Of a stretch of DNA of 13,084 nucleotides, positions 1 through 5,381 are shown piece after piece. The stretch comes from Candidatus Phaeomarinibacter sp. (GTDB lineage: Bacteria > Pseudomonadota > Alphaproteobacteria > CGMCC-115125). Both the position numbers and the translations under genes were made by a program. The DNA lies in contig JANQMQ010000560.1 of NCBI GenBank assembly GCA_028279995.1, positions 1 to 13,084 of the forward strand, read 5' to 3'. The notes beneath the pieces were generated by a model. The model saw only the letters and a program-made list of their open reading frames with translations. It did not search any database and was not told where the DNA came from. Position 1 is the stretch's first letter. Every line of letters starts with the position of its first letter.

Positions 1-243
1 ATGCATCTCAGCGACGAGGGCAGGGCGACAATGGCGAATGAAGCGGCGCAGGCGCTGGCCTATCTCACAGATGGCCAACCGTCCGCCGACGCCGTGCGAC
101 TTGGTATCTACACATGCCTGGAGACGCTTGATGCAAAGCGTGCCCGGCGCGATGAACCTAATGCACCGACCAGGCCGGAACTTGCGGCAACACGTGTGCG
201 TATCAAACTGGAAGGCGACAGGCCGGTCAGGGCTGGGTCTTAG
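1..243 (+). CDS. hypothetical protein, weak ORF at window edge
   Basis: An open frame of 80 codons runs from the first base of the window to a TAG stop. Codon use (many GCG, GCC, CTG and GAC codons) looks coding, and the middle (AQALAYLTDGQPSADAVRL) could form helices. No family is recognised and no membrane segment or cysteine motif is seen. The true start could be the ATG at 1, the ATG at 31, or lie outside the window, since the sequence begins exactly at an ATG. No good Shine-Dalgarno is visible before position 31. The product is uncharacterised, and the ORF may be the 3' end of a larger or decayed gene. Confidence 0.35.
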   Translation: MHLSDEGRATMANEAAQALAYLTDGQPSADAVRLGIYTCLETLDAKRARRDEPNAPTRPELAATRVRIKLEGDRPVRAGS

Positions 244-517
244 CCGTTCCGCACCAGTCCACCTGTTTGCCTTCCCATGGATCTGCCACAAGGCCTCGAA
301 GAGATGCAACCCTATGTACCTGTATAGTTGCTCTGGGGGCCTCATAGTGCAAAATGAGGGCTCCATTCAACTAAGGCTGGCCTATCCTAGGCTCGCTGTC
401 TAAGCGGTTAAGTGCATGGCTGCATTGCTCCACATTCTGAACACATACTGTTTAGGTTAATGGCAGAATTTTGCCGTTTTCGGGGAGTTTTCGGGGGTGC
501 GTCTTGTCATAGGAGCT

Positions 518-532
518 ACAAGTGTTACTTGT
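518..532. promoter_or_regulatory. operator-like palindrome
   Basis: ACAAGT and ACTTGT are perfect inverted 6-bp arms around GTT. AGGAG (511-515) lies just before it and GTG codons lie within and after it. It resembles the binding site of a dimeric helix-turn-helix regulator, but no regulator gene is nearby and no gene clearly starts from it, so the function is inferred only from symmetry. Confidence 0.25.
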
Positions 533-744
533 GGTGCAACGGATGAAACTTGACAACCTGGGGGCGGTCAGCTTTTCCTCAGCCTGTGCATGCCCAGCGG
601 CGGAATCGGGGGATGAATGGTCGCCTTTACCGGAGCTTAATCAATGTTCACCAGTCTCTGATATTGCAAAATCAGAGAGAAATCCTGTCCGCCCGCCTCC
701 TCACATGGGCCGGACTACTGACCGTGACAACCAAGGAGGGTTAC

Positions 745-789
745 ATGGCAAATATAGTATCTCTGGAAGGATGGGGCGGCCTAAGCTGA
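745..789 (+). CDS. possible 14-residue leader-type ORF
   Basis: AAGGAGGG at 733-740 is a near-perfect Shine-Dalgarno placed 4-5 nt before an ATG. The frame encodes 14 residues (MANIVSLEGWGGLS) and ends in TGA at 787-789. The strong ribosome site is far better than that of the following DUF4760 gene, which starts 49 nt downstream inside a hairpin. It could be a leader peptide coupled to the downstream gene, or the surviving start of a lost gene. No residue run suggests classical amino-acid attenuation. Confidence 0.3.
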   Translation: MANIVSLEGWGGLS

Positions 790-821
790 CCACCAACTTT
801 CTAACGGCTAAATCAACACAG

Positions 822-861
822 AAAATGGGTTTCTGATCATGATGGATTGGGAACCCATTTT
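822..861 (+). promoter_or_regulatory. hairpin enclosing the DUF4760 start codon
   Basis: AAAATGGGTT (822-831) and AACCCATTTT (852-861) are perfect 10-bp inverted arms with a 20-nt loop. The candidate start codons ATG 839 and ATG 842 lie in the loop, and a T-rich tract follows the right arm. In RNA this could act as an attenuator or control access of ribosomes to the start. The right arm also encodes residues of the DUF4760 protein, so part of the symmetry may be chance. Confidence 0.35.
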
Positions 862-1324
862 TCTTTTTGTCGGTACCGTAGTCGCGGTCTGGGGTGTCAT
901 AAGCCAAAGGCAGATCGCCCGCCGCCGGGCGACACTCGACCTTCTTGCGGCAGCGGAAGCGGACGAAGATATAATCGAAGCCCGCAACAAATTTATCGAC
1001 CTAGCAAACCAAGATGGCGGCTTGGCGATTTGGGCAGAAAAGTCACGTGAGGCTGAAGAGAACACCCAAAAAATCAAATTGGTTCTGAACGAATTCGAAT
1101 TGATCTCGATAGGGGTACAGCGCGGGATTCTGGACTTTGAACTTTACAGCCGTTGGAACAAGTCAACCGTGCTGAAGTATTGGGAACGAGCAGAGCCCTT
1201 CATTGTGCATCTGCGGACTAGGACCAAGAACCCAGCCTACTATCATGAGTTTCAGCAGATGGCGGGGTGGCTAGAAGCAAACAAGATGCCAAGGCGTGGT
1301 CGGCTCTGGGCTTTGTTTTTCTAA
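839..1324 (+). CDS. DUF4760 domain-containing membrane-anchored protein
   Basis: The 161-residue product opens with a membrane segment (about residues 5-22, PIFLFVGTVVAVWGVIS) followed by arginines, so the rest should be cytoplasmic. The body matches DUF4760 proteins as I know them: a helical stretch, a central 'LNEFELISIGVQRGILD' motif (about residues 81-97), then 'WERAEPFIVHLRTRTKNPAYYHEFQ' style sequence. The family is of unknown biochemical function and is often found in accessory regions. The start is ATG 839 or the adjacent ATG 842. Neither has a good Shine-Dalgarno, and both lie in the loop of a hairpin. The stop overlaps the convergent nuclease pseudogene by two bases. The C-terminus (RRGRLWALFF) is unusually basic then hydrophobic, and may be altered by a nearby rearrangement. 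Confidence 0.7.
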   Translation: MMDWEPIFLFVGTVVAVWGVISQRQIARRRATLDLLAAAEADEDIIEARNKFIDLANQDGGLAIWAEKSREAEENTQKIKLVLNEFELISIGVQRGILDFELYSRWNKSTVLKYWERAEPFIVHLRTRTKNPAYYHEFQQMAGWLEANKMPRRGRLWALFF

Positions 1325-1620
1325 TTGCACCAGTCTATCTGTCGCCCCTCACACGGGTGAGCGTAAATCAGCACATCTGCTACATCTGTATCCTTTGCTT
1401 TGATAACAGCCAGGGCGCGCCCATAGCGGTTTTCCCCGTCCCGTTGGATGACAAGGCCATCGGCCAACAGTCTTCCAGACGCTCCTTTGCCAGCTTCGCC
1501 AACGTCTGCTCAGCAATGCACTCTGCTTGATGACCTTTCTCCGGAGTGTCGATGCCAGAGATACGGATTTTCTCCTCGCCTATGTAGATGGTGTCGCCGT
1601 CGATGACGCGGGTTCGATTA
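1321..1620 (-). pseudogene. thermonuclease-like (SNase family) pseudogene, frameshifted and 5'-truncated
   Basis: Read on the minus strand from about 1620, the sequence gives TRVIDGDTIYIGEEKIRISG, then IDTPE and a CIAE motif. This is the start of a staphylococcal-nuclease-like fold with its calcium-binding Asp residues and the catalytic Arg/Glu pair. After LAKERLED (codon at 1470-1472) the frame breaks. A one-base deletion between 1469 and 1470 moves the rest into another frame, reading ADGLVIQRDGENRYGRALAV, with the second catalytic Arg in RYGR, and ending in a WCN-stop tail at 1321-1323. Length and motif order match small secreted or periplasmic nucleases, but no signal peptide remains because the 5' end is replaced by a transposase fragment. 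The product is almost certainly non-functional. Confidence 0.75.
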
Positions 1621-1912
1621 CAATCTGGAGCGCGAATACCAGCACACTCTGGTGCGTCACAACCATGGTGAATATGGCCGTGGCGAGGTCCATACCAACA
1701 CGGTTGAGGGCTTCTACAGCATCTTCAAGCGCGGCATGAAGGGCGTGTATCAGCATTGCTCAGAGAAGCATTTGCATAGGTATTTGGCCGAATTTGACTT
1801 CCGCTACAGCAATCGGGCCGCTGTTGGTTTTGGTGATGGTCCGCGTACAGACGAAGCGTTGAAGGGCATCGTGGGCAAGAGGCTGACTTATGGGGGGCCT
1901 GCGAGGTATTAA
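1616..1912 (+). pseudogene. IS1595-family (ISXO2-like) transposase, 3' fragment
   Basis: The frame ending at 1910-1912 reads EYGRGEVHTNTVEGFYSIF, then KRGMKGVYQHCSEKHLHRYL and AEFDFRYSNR. This is the C-terminal part of the DDE catalytic domain of IS1595-family transposases, including the HTNTVEG stretch and the FRYxNR tail. The usual protein is about 300 residues and only about the last 95-100 remain. The upstream N-terminal half is replaced by the nuclease pseudogene on the opposite strand. A GTG at 1652 would be the first available start but is not a real gene start. The junction is somewhere near 1610-1630. I could not identify the terminal inverted repeat downstream. Confidence 0.8.
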
Positions 1913-2026
1913 GCGCGTACTTGACGGTGAATCAAAGGATTCATAGATTCTAAAGGGGATAGTTGATGACTCGGGCGAAATCTCGTGCTCGGCGAACTGG
2001 CTCTGGGAGCCTTTCCCCGGTTTCTT

Positions 2027-2686
2027 CTAGTAGTGGTGCTGTGTCCCGTGTCTCCAGAGGTCGTATTCGTATGAAATACGGTCTTTTATGAGATCGTAAG
2101 AGCGCGTGTCGCTCTGTTCCCACTTCCTTTGGATAGCCCAGGTGCAATAGTCTGCCACCTGTAGACATGGGTCTGTCGCAGCGGGGTGAAAGGACGTGTG
2201 CCAGTCGCTACGACTAATTGTCTGGTTCACTACGTCATTCACGCTTGATGTAAAGGCACCCTGCTTTTTCTTGGAGTGTTCCACTGAAGCGGCTGTGACC
2301 AGCAACTCGTCATAGGGCTTGATTACCGGCTTCATCCCGTGGAGAAAATGATAGTACCAGCCATACTTGTAGAACCGGTCCTTCGTTGTTCTTACTTGGG
2401 GCTGGGCCTTGGACTTTTCCATTATTGTAGCCTGCACGGAAAACTCGTGCTTGCAGATCAAGTCGAATACTTCATCGCGAACCTGCTGCTTATCGGGCGC
2501 GGCGTGAAAGCCATCGCCAAGGGGTAGTTTTCGCCACAACATGTCACGCCTCAAATCAGTTAAGGCGTGACCAATTTCGCAGGACTGCAGGGCAACCGTG
2601 CAAACGATGAAGTATTTTGAGGCATTGCCTTTTCGATGAAAGCCAAAACAGCCTGCCTCATCGGCGAAAACATAGAGACGTGACAT
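2027..2686 (-). CDS. DUF3800 domain-containing protein
   Basis: The 219-residue product begins MSRLYVFADEAG, with the acidic DE pair at residues 9-10 typical of DUF3800. It ends with a LQVADYCTWAIQRKWE motif (about residues 175-190), the second conserved acidic site of the family. DUF3800 proteins are thought to have an RNase H-like fold and often occur in mobile or defence-rich regions. Their substrate is not established, so nuclease activity here is only an inference. No signal peptide or membrane segment is visible. The start codon shares bases with the start codon of a divergent small gene (CATG at 2684-2687), and no Shine-Dalgarno is evident. The promoter must therefore lie inside that neighbour. 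Confidence 0.8.
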   Translation of the reverse strand: MSRLYVFADEAGCFGFHRKGNASKYFIVCTVALQSCEIGHALTDLRRDMLWRKLPLGDGFHAAPDKQQVRDEVFDLICKHEFSVQATIMEKSKAQPQVRTTKDRFYKYGWYYHFLHGMKPVIKPYDELLVTAASVEHSKKKQGAFTSSVNDVVNQTISRSDWHTSFHPAATDPCLQVADYCTWAIQRKWEQSDTRSYDLIKDRISYEYDLWRHGTQHHY

Positions 2687-2837
2687 GACAAAAGAGCGTT
2701 TAAAAGGTGAGAGTCAGAGACAAAAGTTTGAGCGAGCTGCGCGAGAGACTGGTGCAGAGCAATCAGAAGACGCCTTTGACCGTCAGCTTAAACGAGTAGC
2801 GAAGCCCCAACCCAAGAAGGAGAAGCCCGGTAAATAG
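2685..2837 (+). CDS. small basic hypothetical protein (50 aa)
   Basis: ATG 2685 opens a 50-codon frame starting MTKERLKGESQRQKFERAAR and ending in a lysine-rich tail (KPQPKKEKPGK). The sequence is highly charged, probably helical, with no cysteines or membrane segment. It resembles small conserved proteins that I associate with alphaproteobacterial DUF3800 and similar loci, with the pattern KFExAARExGxxxxExAFDRxLKxVAK. The function is unknown. Its start overlaps the divergent DUF3800 start, and its stop codon lies in the loop of a clear intrinsic terminator. Gene plus terminator together support a real transcription unit. Its close divergent pairing suggests, but does not prove, a functional link with the DUF3800 protein. 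Confidence 0.75.
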   Translation: MTKERLKGESQRQKFERAARETGAEQSEDAFDRQLKRVAKPQPKKEKPGK

Positions 2838-2848
2838 CCGGGCTTTTT
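2824..2848 (+). terminator. rho-independent terminator
   Basis: AGCCCGG (2824-2830) pairs perfectly with CCGGGCT (2838-2844) around the 7-nt loop TAAATAG, followed by a T tract (2844-2848). The loop contains the stop codon of the 50-residue gene. This is a textbook intrinsic terminator for plus-strand transcription. Confidence 0.9.
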
Positions 2849-2855
2849 GTTGCCG

Positions 2856-3047
2856 ATGGTCCAAGATCGCGAAGTCCAGCTTGCAACGCTGAAGGCTGTT
2901 GCTGCGTTGGCGGAACAAATGACCGGCAAGCGCATGATTATCTCGGTCCACACAGATGATGGGCAAACTCTGAACGTCTACGGAAGCGGCGTTCGGTGGG
3001 AGCCAGCTATTTTAGAGGCGGTTGAAGACCACCCTGTATGTCGGTAG
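2856..3047 (+). CDS. hypothetical protein (63 aa)
   Basis: From ATG 2856 the frame encodes MVQDREVQLATLKAVAALAE, followed by a basic then beta-like segment (KRMIISVHTDDGQTLNVYGS). Composition and codon use look coding. An upstream in-frame TTG at 2847 is a less likely start. There is no good ribosome site, because the preceding bases belong to the terminator of the upstream gene. Its own promoter is not evident, which weakens the call. The last 41 bases overlap the convergent gene ending at 3007. No family is recognised. Confidence 0.5.
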   Translation: MVQDREVQLATLKAVAALAEQMTGKRMIISVHTDDGQTLNVYGSGVRWEPAILEAVEDHPVCR

Positions 3048-3336
3048 GGATTCCCATCCACATGTCAGTCATCCGGCTTTTGGTTTCGTGCCATTCGCGC
3101 AAGGCGTCCTGTATCTGATCGGCAGACGGCCAATCATGAGCGTTCATGCTCTTGTGCCTAGGGTTTAAGCCGACTTCCATCGGCATCGCTCCAGAGTTGG
3201 AAAACATGAAGTTGCCCCTTTCGCGCGCAAGCGCGCTCGCGACGGCCTGCGCTTTTCCGGCAAGGTCATCTACTTTTTTGGAGGCAGTTGCAAAAGCAGC
3301 CCGCGCCTCGAGGTAGTCGTTCACAATATCGCCCAC
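3007..3336 (-). CDS. hypothetical protein (109 aa)
   Basis: The frame starts at GTG (3334-3336), with GGGAG about 8 nt upstream on the minus strand, a convincing ribosome site that decides the start. The product begins MGDIVNDYLEARAAFATASK and has an N-terminal helical, alanine-rich half that could form a coiled coil. The C-terminal half is polar, with a W-rich patch (HDWPSADQIQDALREWHETK). No signal peptide, membrane segment or catalytic motif is seen, and I do not recognise the family. It is the last clear gene before the tRNA-derived junction and reads away from it. Confidence 0.65.
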   Translation of the reverse strand: MGDIVNDYLEARAAFATASKKVDDLAGKAQAVASALARERGNFMFSNSGAMPMEVGLNPRHKSMNAHDWPSADQIQDALREWHETKSRMTDMWMGIPTDIQGGLQPPLK

Positions 3337-3471
3337 GGTGCGTCTCCCTTATTGAACACTGACCCTAACCAGTGCTCAACCATATGGGGAGTCGGATAGT
3401 AGTTTGCCACATATAACACCCCCCAGAACCAGCTTCGGTGCGTGGATCACAGGTGAATCATGAAGACCGAC

Positions 3472-3506
3472 TCGGCAAGCAGACTGTGCCGACTTTTGTG
3501 CGGCAC
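3472..3506. repeat. three-arm inverted repeat near the attachment core
   Basis: TCGGCA (3472-3477) can pair with TGCCGA (3487-3492). The overlapping GTGCCG (3486-3491) can instead pair with CGGCAC (3501-3506). The middle arm therefore has two mutually exclusive partners, each giving a 6-bp stem with a 9-nt loop. There is no T tract, so it is not a typical terminator. It lies about 90-125 nt left of the tRNA core in a stretch without genes (3337-3597). It could be a protein-binding site near an attachment site or simple coincidence. Confidence 0.3.
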
Positions 3507-3597
3507 GCGTCTCGCTTTGTTCTCCCGATTCCAGCATTTCGATGGCCGTAACACCAAGTAATCTTTGATGTTTCGGCTATTTTGGTACGCCGTCGAT

Positions 3598-3647
3598 GCG
3601 GAATCATAATCCGCGTGTCGGGAGTTCAAGTCTCTCCTCCGCTACCA
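3598..3647 (+). other. attachment-site core: 3' half of tRNA-Met (CAT)
   Basis: The 3' half of a tRNA is present. It has an anticodon stem GCGGA/TCCGC around loop ATCATAA (anticodon CAT at 3605-3607), a variable region, a T-arm GGGAG-TTCAAGT-CTCTC, the acceptor 3' strand CTCCGCT, discriminator A and an encoded CCA (3645-3647). The T-stem pairs fully, with one G-T pair, so the half is well preserved. No matching 5' acceptor strand or D-arm can be found immediately to the left. This is therefore not an intact tRNA gene but the kind of core left at one end of an integrated element. The serine recombinase gene ends inside it on the opposite strand, which supports its role as the attachment core. 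Confidence 0.75.
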
Positions 3648-5218
3648 CTCATCCCCCCCAAAATAGAAACTGACGCCGGGTCCTCTGTCAGGCCGGATAG
3701 AAGGCCTTGGACCTGCACATTCATGCGCGCACCTGGTGTCATGCTGGCGTCGACGGTCACAGACCCCACTAGCAGCCGCAGCGCGTCTCTGGACTCTTGG
3801 TCGACGTCTTCACCGGTGACGTGGTTCCGCAGCTCGGCAATGACGTGAAGGTAGCGATCGACCGTTGCCGGGTGGATCTGCACCACATTGCTTTCATCCT
3901 CACGGTCCAGGGCCTCGAGTCGCGCGGTTACTTCGGCCAACTCGCCTTCATTGGATTCCAGACGCTCGCGGATGGCTGAGATATCCACAGATCCGGTCGC
4001 CAGGGCGTCCACCATGCGTTCATTCTGACTGGCAAGGCTTGTGCGCCTGCGTTCCAGTGCTCGGCGCTCACGCCTAGTGTCTGCGGACATGCGTTGCATC
4101 TCAGCGTGGTACTCGGACACGAAGGCCTCAATTACTTGCGGCTCCTGAAGCGTTTCCAGGAGCCCGCCCAGCACCGTTCTTTCAATGTCATTTAGAATGT
4201 AGCTTGTCCGCTGATTGCAACGGCCACCCTCGCGCGACTGTGTGCATTGAACACGCACAACACCCTTGCGGCGGTCCTTGACGGACATGCCGCCGCCGCA
4301 GTGGCCACATTTGAGCAGGCCACTCAGCAGATGCTTAGGTCGATGATGGTAGGGATTGCTCAACTTGCTGGACTCGGTCAGCCGCGTTTGAACAGCGTCA
4401 TAAACCTCCTGGTCAACAATCCGCAGGTGAGGGGCTTCATGCTCAACATGTTCCGATGCGTCGCGGGGACGTGAGAGACGTTGCCCACTGGCCGGATCTG
4501 AGATCATGCGGTTCTTGTTCCAGACAATGCGGCCAGCGTAGAGCTGGTTACGCAGGATCCCCGCACCGCGCTTCTTGTTGCCCCGAATGGTGGACGCCAG
4601 CCACGTCTTGCCGCGTGGCGCCGGAACGCCCTCCGCATTCAGTTCGCCGGCGATGACCTTGGGTGTCCTGCCAGAGGCATAGGACTCAAAAATCCGCCTA
4701 ACGATCGCGGCTTCTTCTTCGACAATGCGCTGAACGCCGGGCGCGCCCGGTGTGGGCCGATATCCATAGGCCTGCCCGCCGCCAGATCTGCCGTCCAGCA
4801 CGACGCCTGTCTGACCGCGATGAACTTTCTCAGCCAGATCCTTCAGATAGAGCGCGCCGACCAAGCCGCGCACGCCAATCTGAATGTGGTCAGCCCGGCC
4901 TTCATGCACGGTGCGGATCTCTACACCGTGGAACTTCAGTTGCTTGTAGATGTGCGCCAGGTCTTCCTGGTCACGGGACAGGCGATCCAGTGACTCGACG
5001 ATCACCACGTTGAAGCTGTTGCCTTTCGCGGCACGCAACAGGCCTTGAATACCCAGGCGTCGTTGCATGGAACCACCGGACTTGGCCCTGTCCTCAAACA
5101 GCGCTGCGACGGTCATTCCCTCTGACCGTGCAAAGTCTCTGCACAGTCGGTTCTGGTCATCGATCGAGGATTCTTTCTGAAGCTCGCTCGAAAACCGGGC
5201 ATAGATTGCCGCGCGCAT
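3626..5218 (-). CDS. large serine recombinase (phage integrase)
   Basis: This is a site-specific recombinase that would insert and excise the prophage through a covalent serine-DNA intermediate. From ATG 5218 the product is 530 residues and begins MRAAIYARFSSE. This start places the catalytic serine at residue 10 in the usual YxRxS motif. Earlier in-frame starts (GTG 5266, ATG 5257) would overlap the upstream 49-residue gene. The resolvase domain continues with the ESLDRLSRDQED motif, followed by the recombinase domain (GYRPTPG to about residue 280). A zinc ribbon follows (CGHCGGG with a later CTQ...C pair), then a long coiled coil (RRERRALERRR to EALDRED). The final residues and stop codon are antisense to the tRNA-Met 3' half. 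It is the last gene of the leftward early operon, 13 nt after its neighbour. Confidence 0.93.
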   Translation of the reverse strand: MRAAIYARFSSELQKESSIDDQNRLCRDFARSEGMTVAALFEDRAKSGGSMQRRLGIQGLLRAAKGNSFNVVIVESLDRLSRDQEDLAHIYKQLKFHGVEIRTVHEGRADHIQIGVRGLVGALYLKDLAEKVHRGQTGVVLDGRSGGGQAYGYRPTPGAPGVQRIVEEEAAIVRRIFESYASGRTPKVIAGELNAEGVPAPRGKTWLASTIRGNKKRGAGILRNQLYAGRIVWNKNRMISDPASGQRLSRPRDASEHVEHEAPHLRIVDQEVYDAVQTRLTESSKLSNPYHHRPKHLLSGLLKCGHCGGGMSVKDRRKGVVRVQCTQSREGGRCNQRTSYILNDIERTVLGGLLETLQEPQVIEAFVSEYHAEMQRMSADTRRERRALERRRTSLASQNERMVDALATGSVDISAIRERLESNEGELAEVTARLEALDREDESNVVQIHPATVDRYLHVIAELRNHVTGEDVDQESRDALRLLVGSVTVDASMTPGARMNVQVQGLLSGLTEDPASVSILGGMSGSGGET

Positions 5219-5231
5219 GGTGCCTGCCGTC

Positions 5232-5381
5232 CTAGTTGCCTTGTCGATACCGCTCATAGTCCACACGGGCTACCTTGCGCGCAAGAGCACGGGCAAGTGC
5301 CTTGGCAGCTTCGATCTCTTCCGGCCGGCGGGGTCGGCGCTGCGATGGCTGCGGTTGTATGGTCGATTTGCCCGCCATCAT
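5232..5381 (-). CDS. small protein between primase and integrase (49 aa)
   Basis: The minus strand carries ATGATG (5381-5376), opening a 49-codon frame that ends in TAG at 5232-5234. Its start overlaps the primase stop by four bases (ATGA), a classic translational-coupling arrangement. The recombinase start follows 13 nt after its stop. The product starts MMAGKSTIQPQPSQRRPRRP and continues as a basic, probably helical segment (EEIEAAKALARALARKVARV). There is no known domain. Its position directly before a serine integrase and its small basic nature make it a candidate recombination directionality factor, but such factors share no common sequence, so this is only an inference. Confidence 0.7.
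   Translation of the reverse strand: MMAGKSTIQPQPSQRRPRRPEEIEAAKALARALARKVARVDYERYRQGN

Larger units (their letters stand above)
244..838. other. gene-poor stretch, about 595 nt
   Basis: No convincing protein gene is seen here on either strand. Frames open at 522-836 and 550-789 translate to low-complexity, Pro/Ser-rich sequence that looks non-coding. The stretch does hold a 15-bp palindrome at 518-532, a very short ORF behind a perfect ribosome-binding site (745-789), and the left arm of a hairpin spanning the next gene start. It may be degraded island DNA. Confidence 0.5.

Noticed and set aside
522..836. 104-codon plus-strand frame with a GTG start after AGGAG
   Set aside because: The translation is Pro/Ser/Cys-rich without any protein-like pattern, and it overlaps a better short ORF in another frame.
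3447..3629. 60-codon minus-strand frame running into the tRNA core
   Set aside because: No ribosome site, atypical composition, and it runs across the tRNA-derived core. Likely chance.
3572..3647. complete tRNA-Met gene at the junction
   Set aside because: Upstream bases give no 5' acceptor strand pairing with CTCCGCT. A GGC...GCC pseudo D-arm around TATTTTGGTAC is misplaced by several bases.
5219..5266. longer N-terminus of the recombinase from GTG 5266 or ATG 5257
   Set aside because: It would overlap the coupled 49-residue gene and shift the catalytic serine away from position 10. The ATG at 5218 fits the family.
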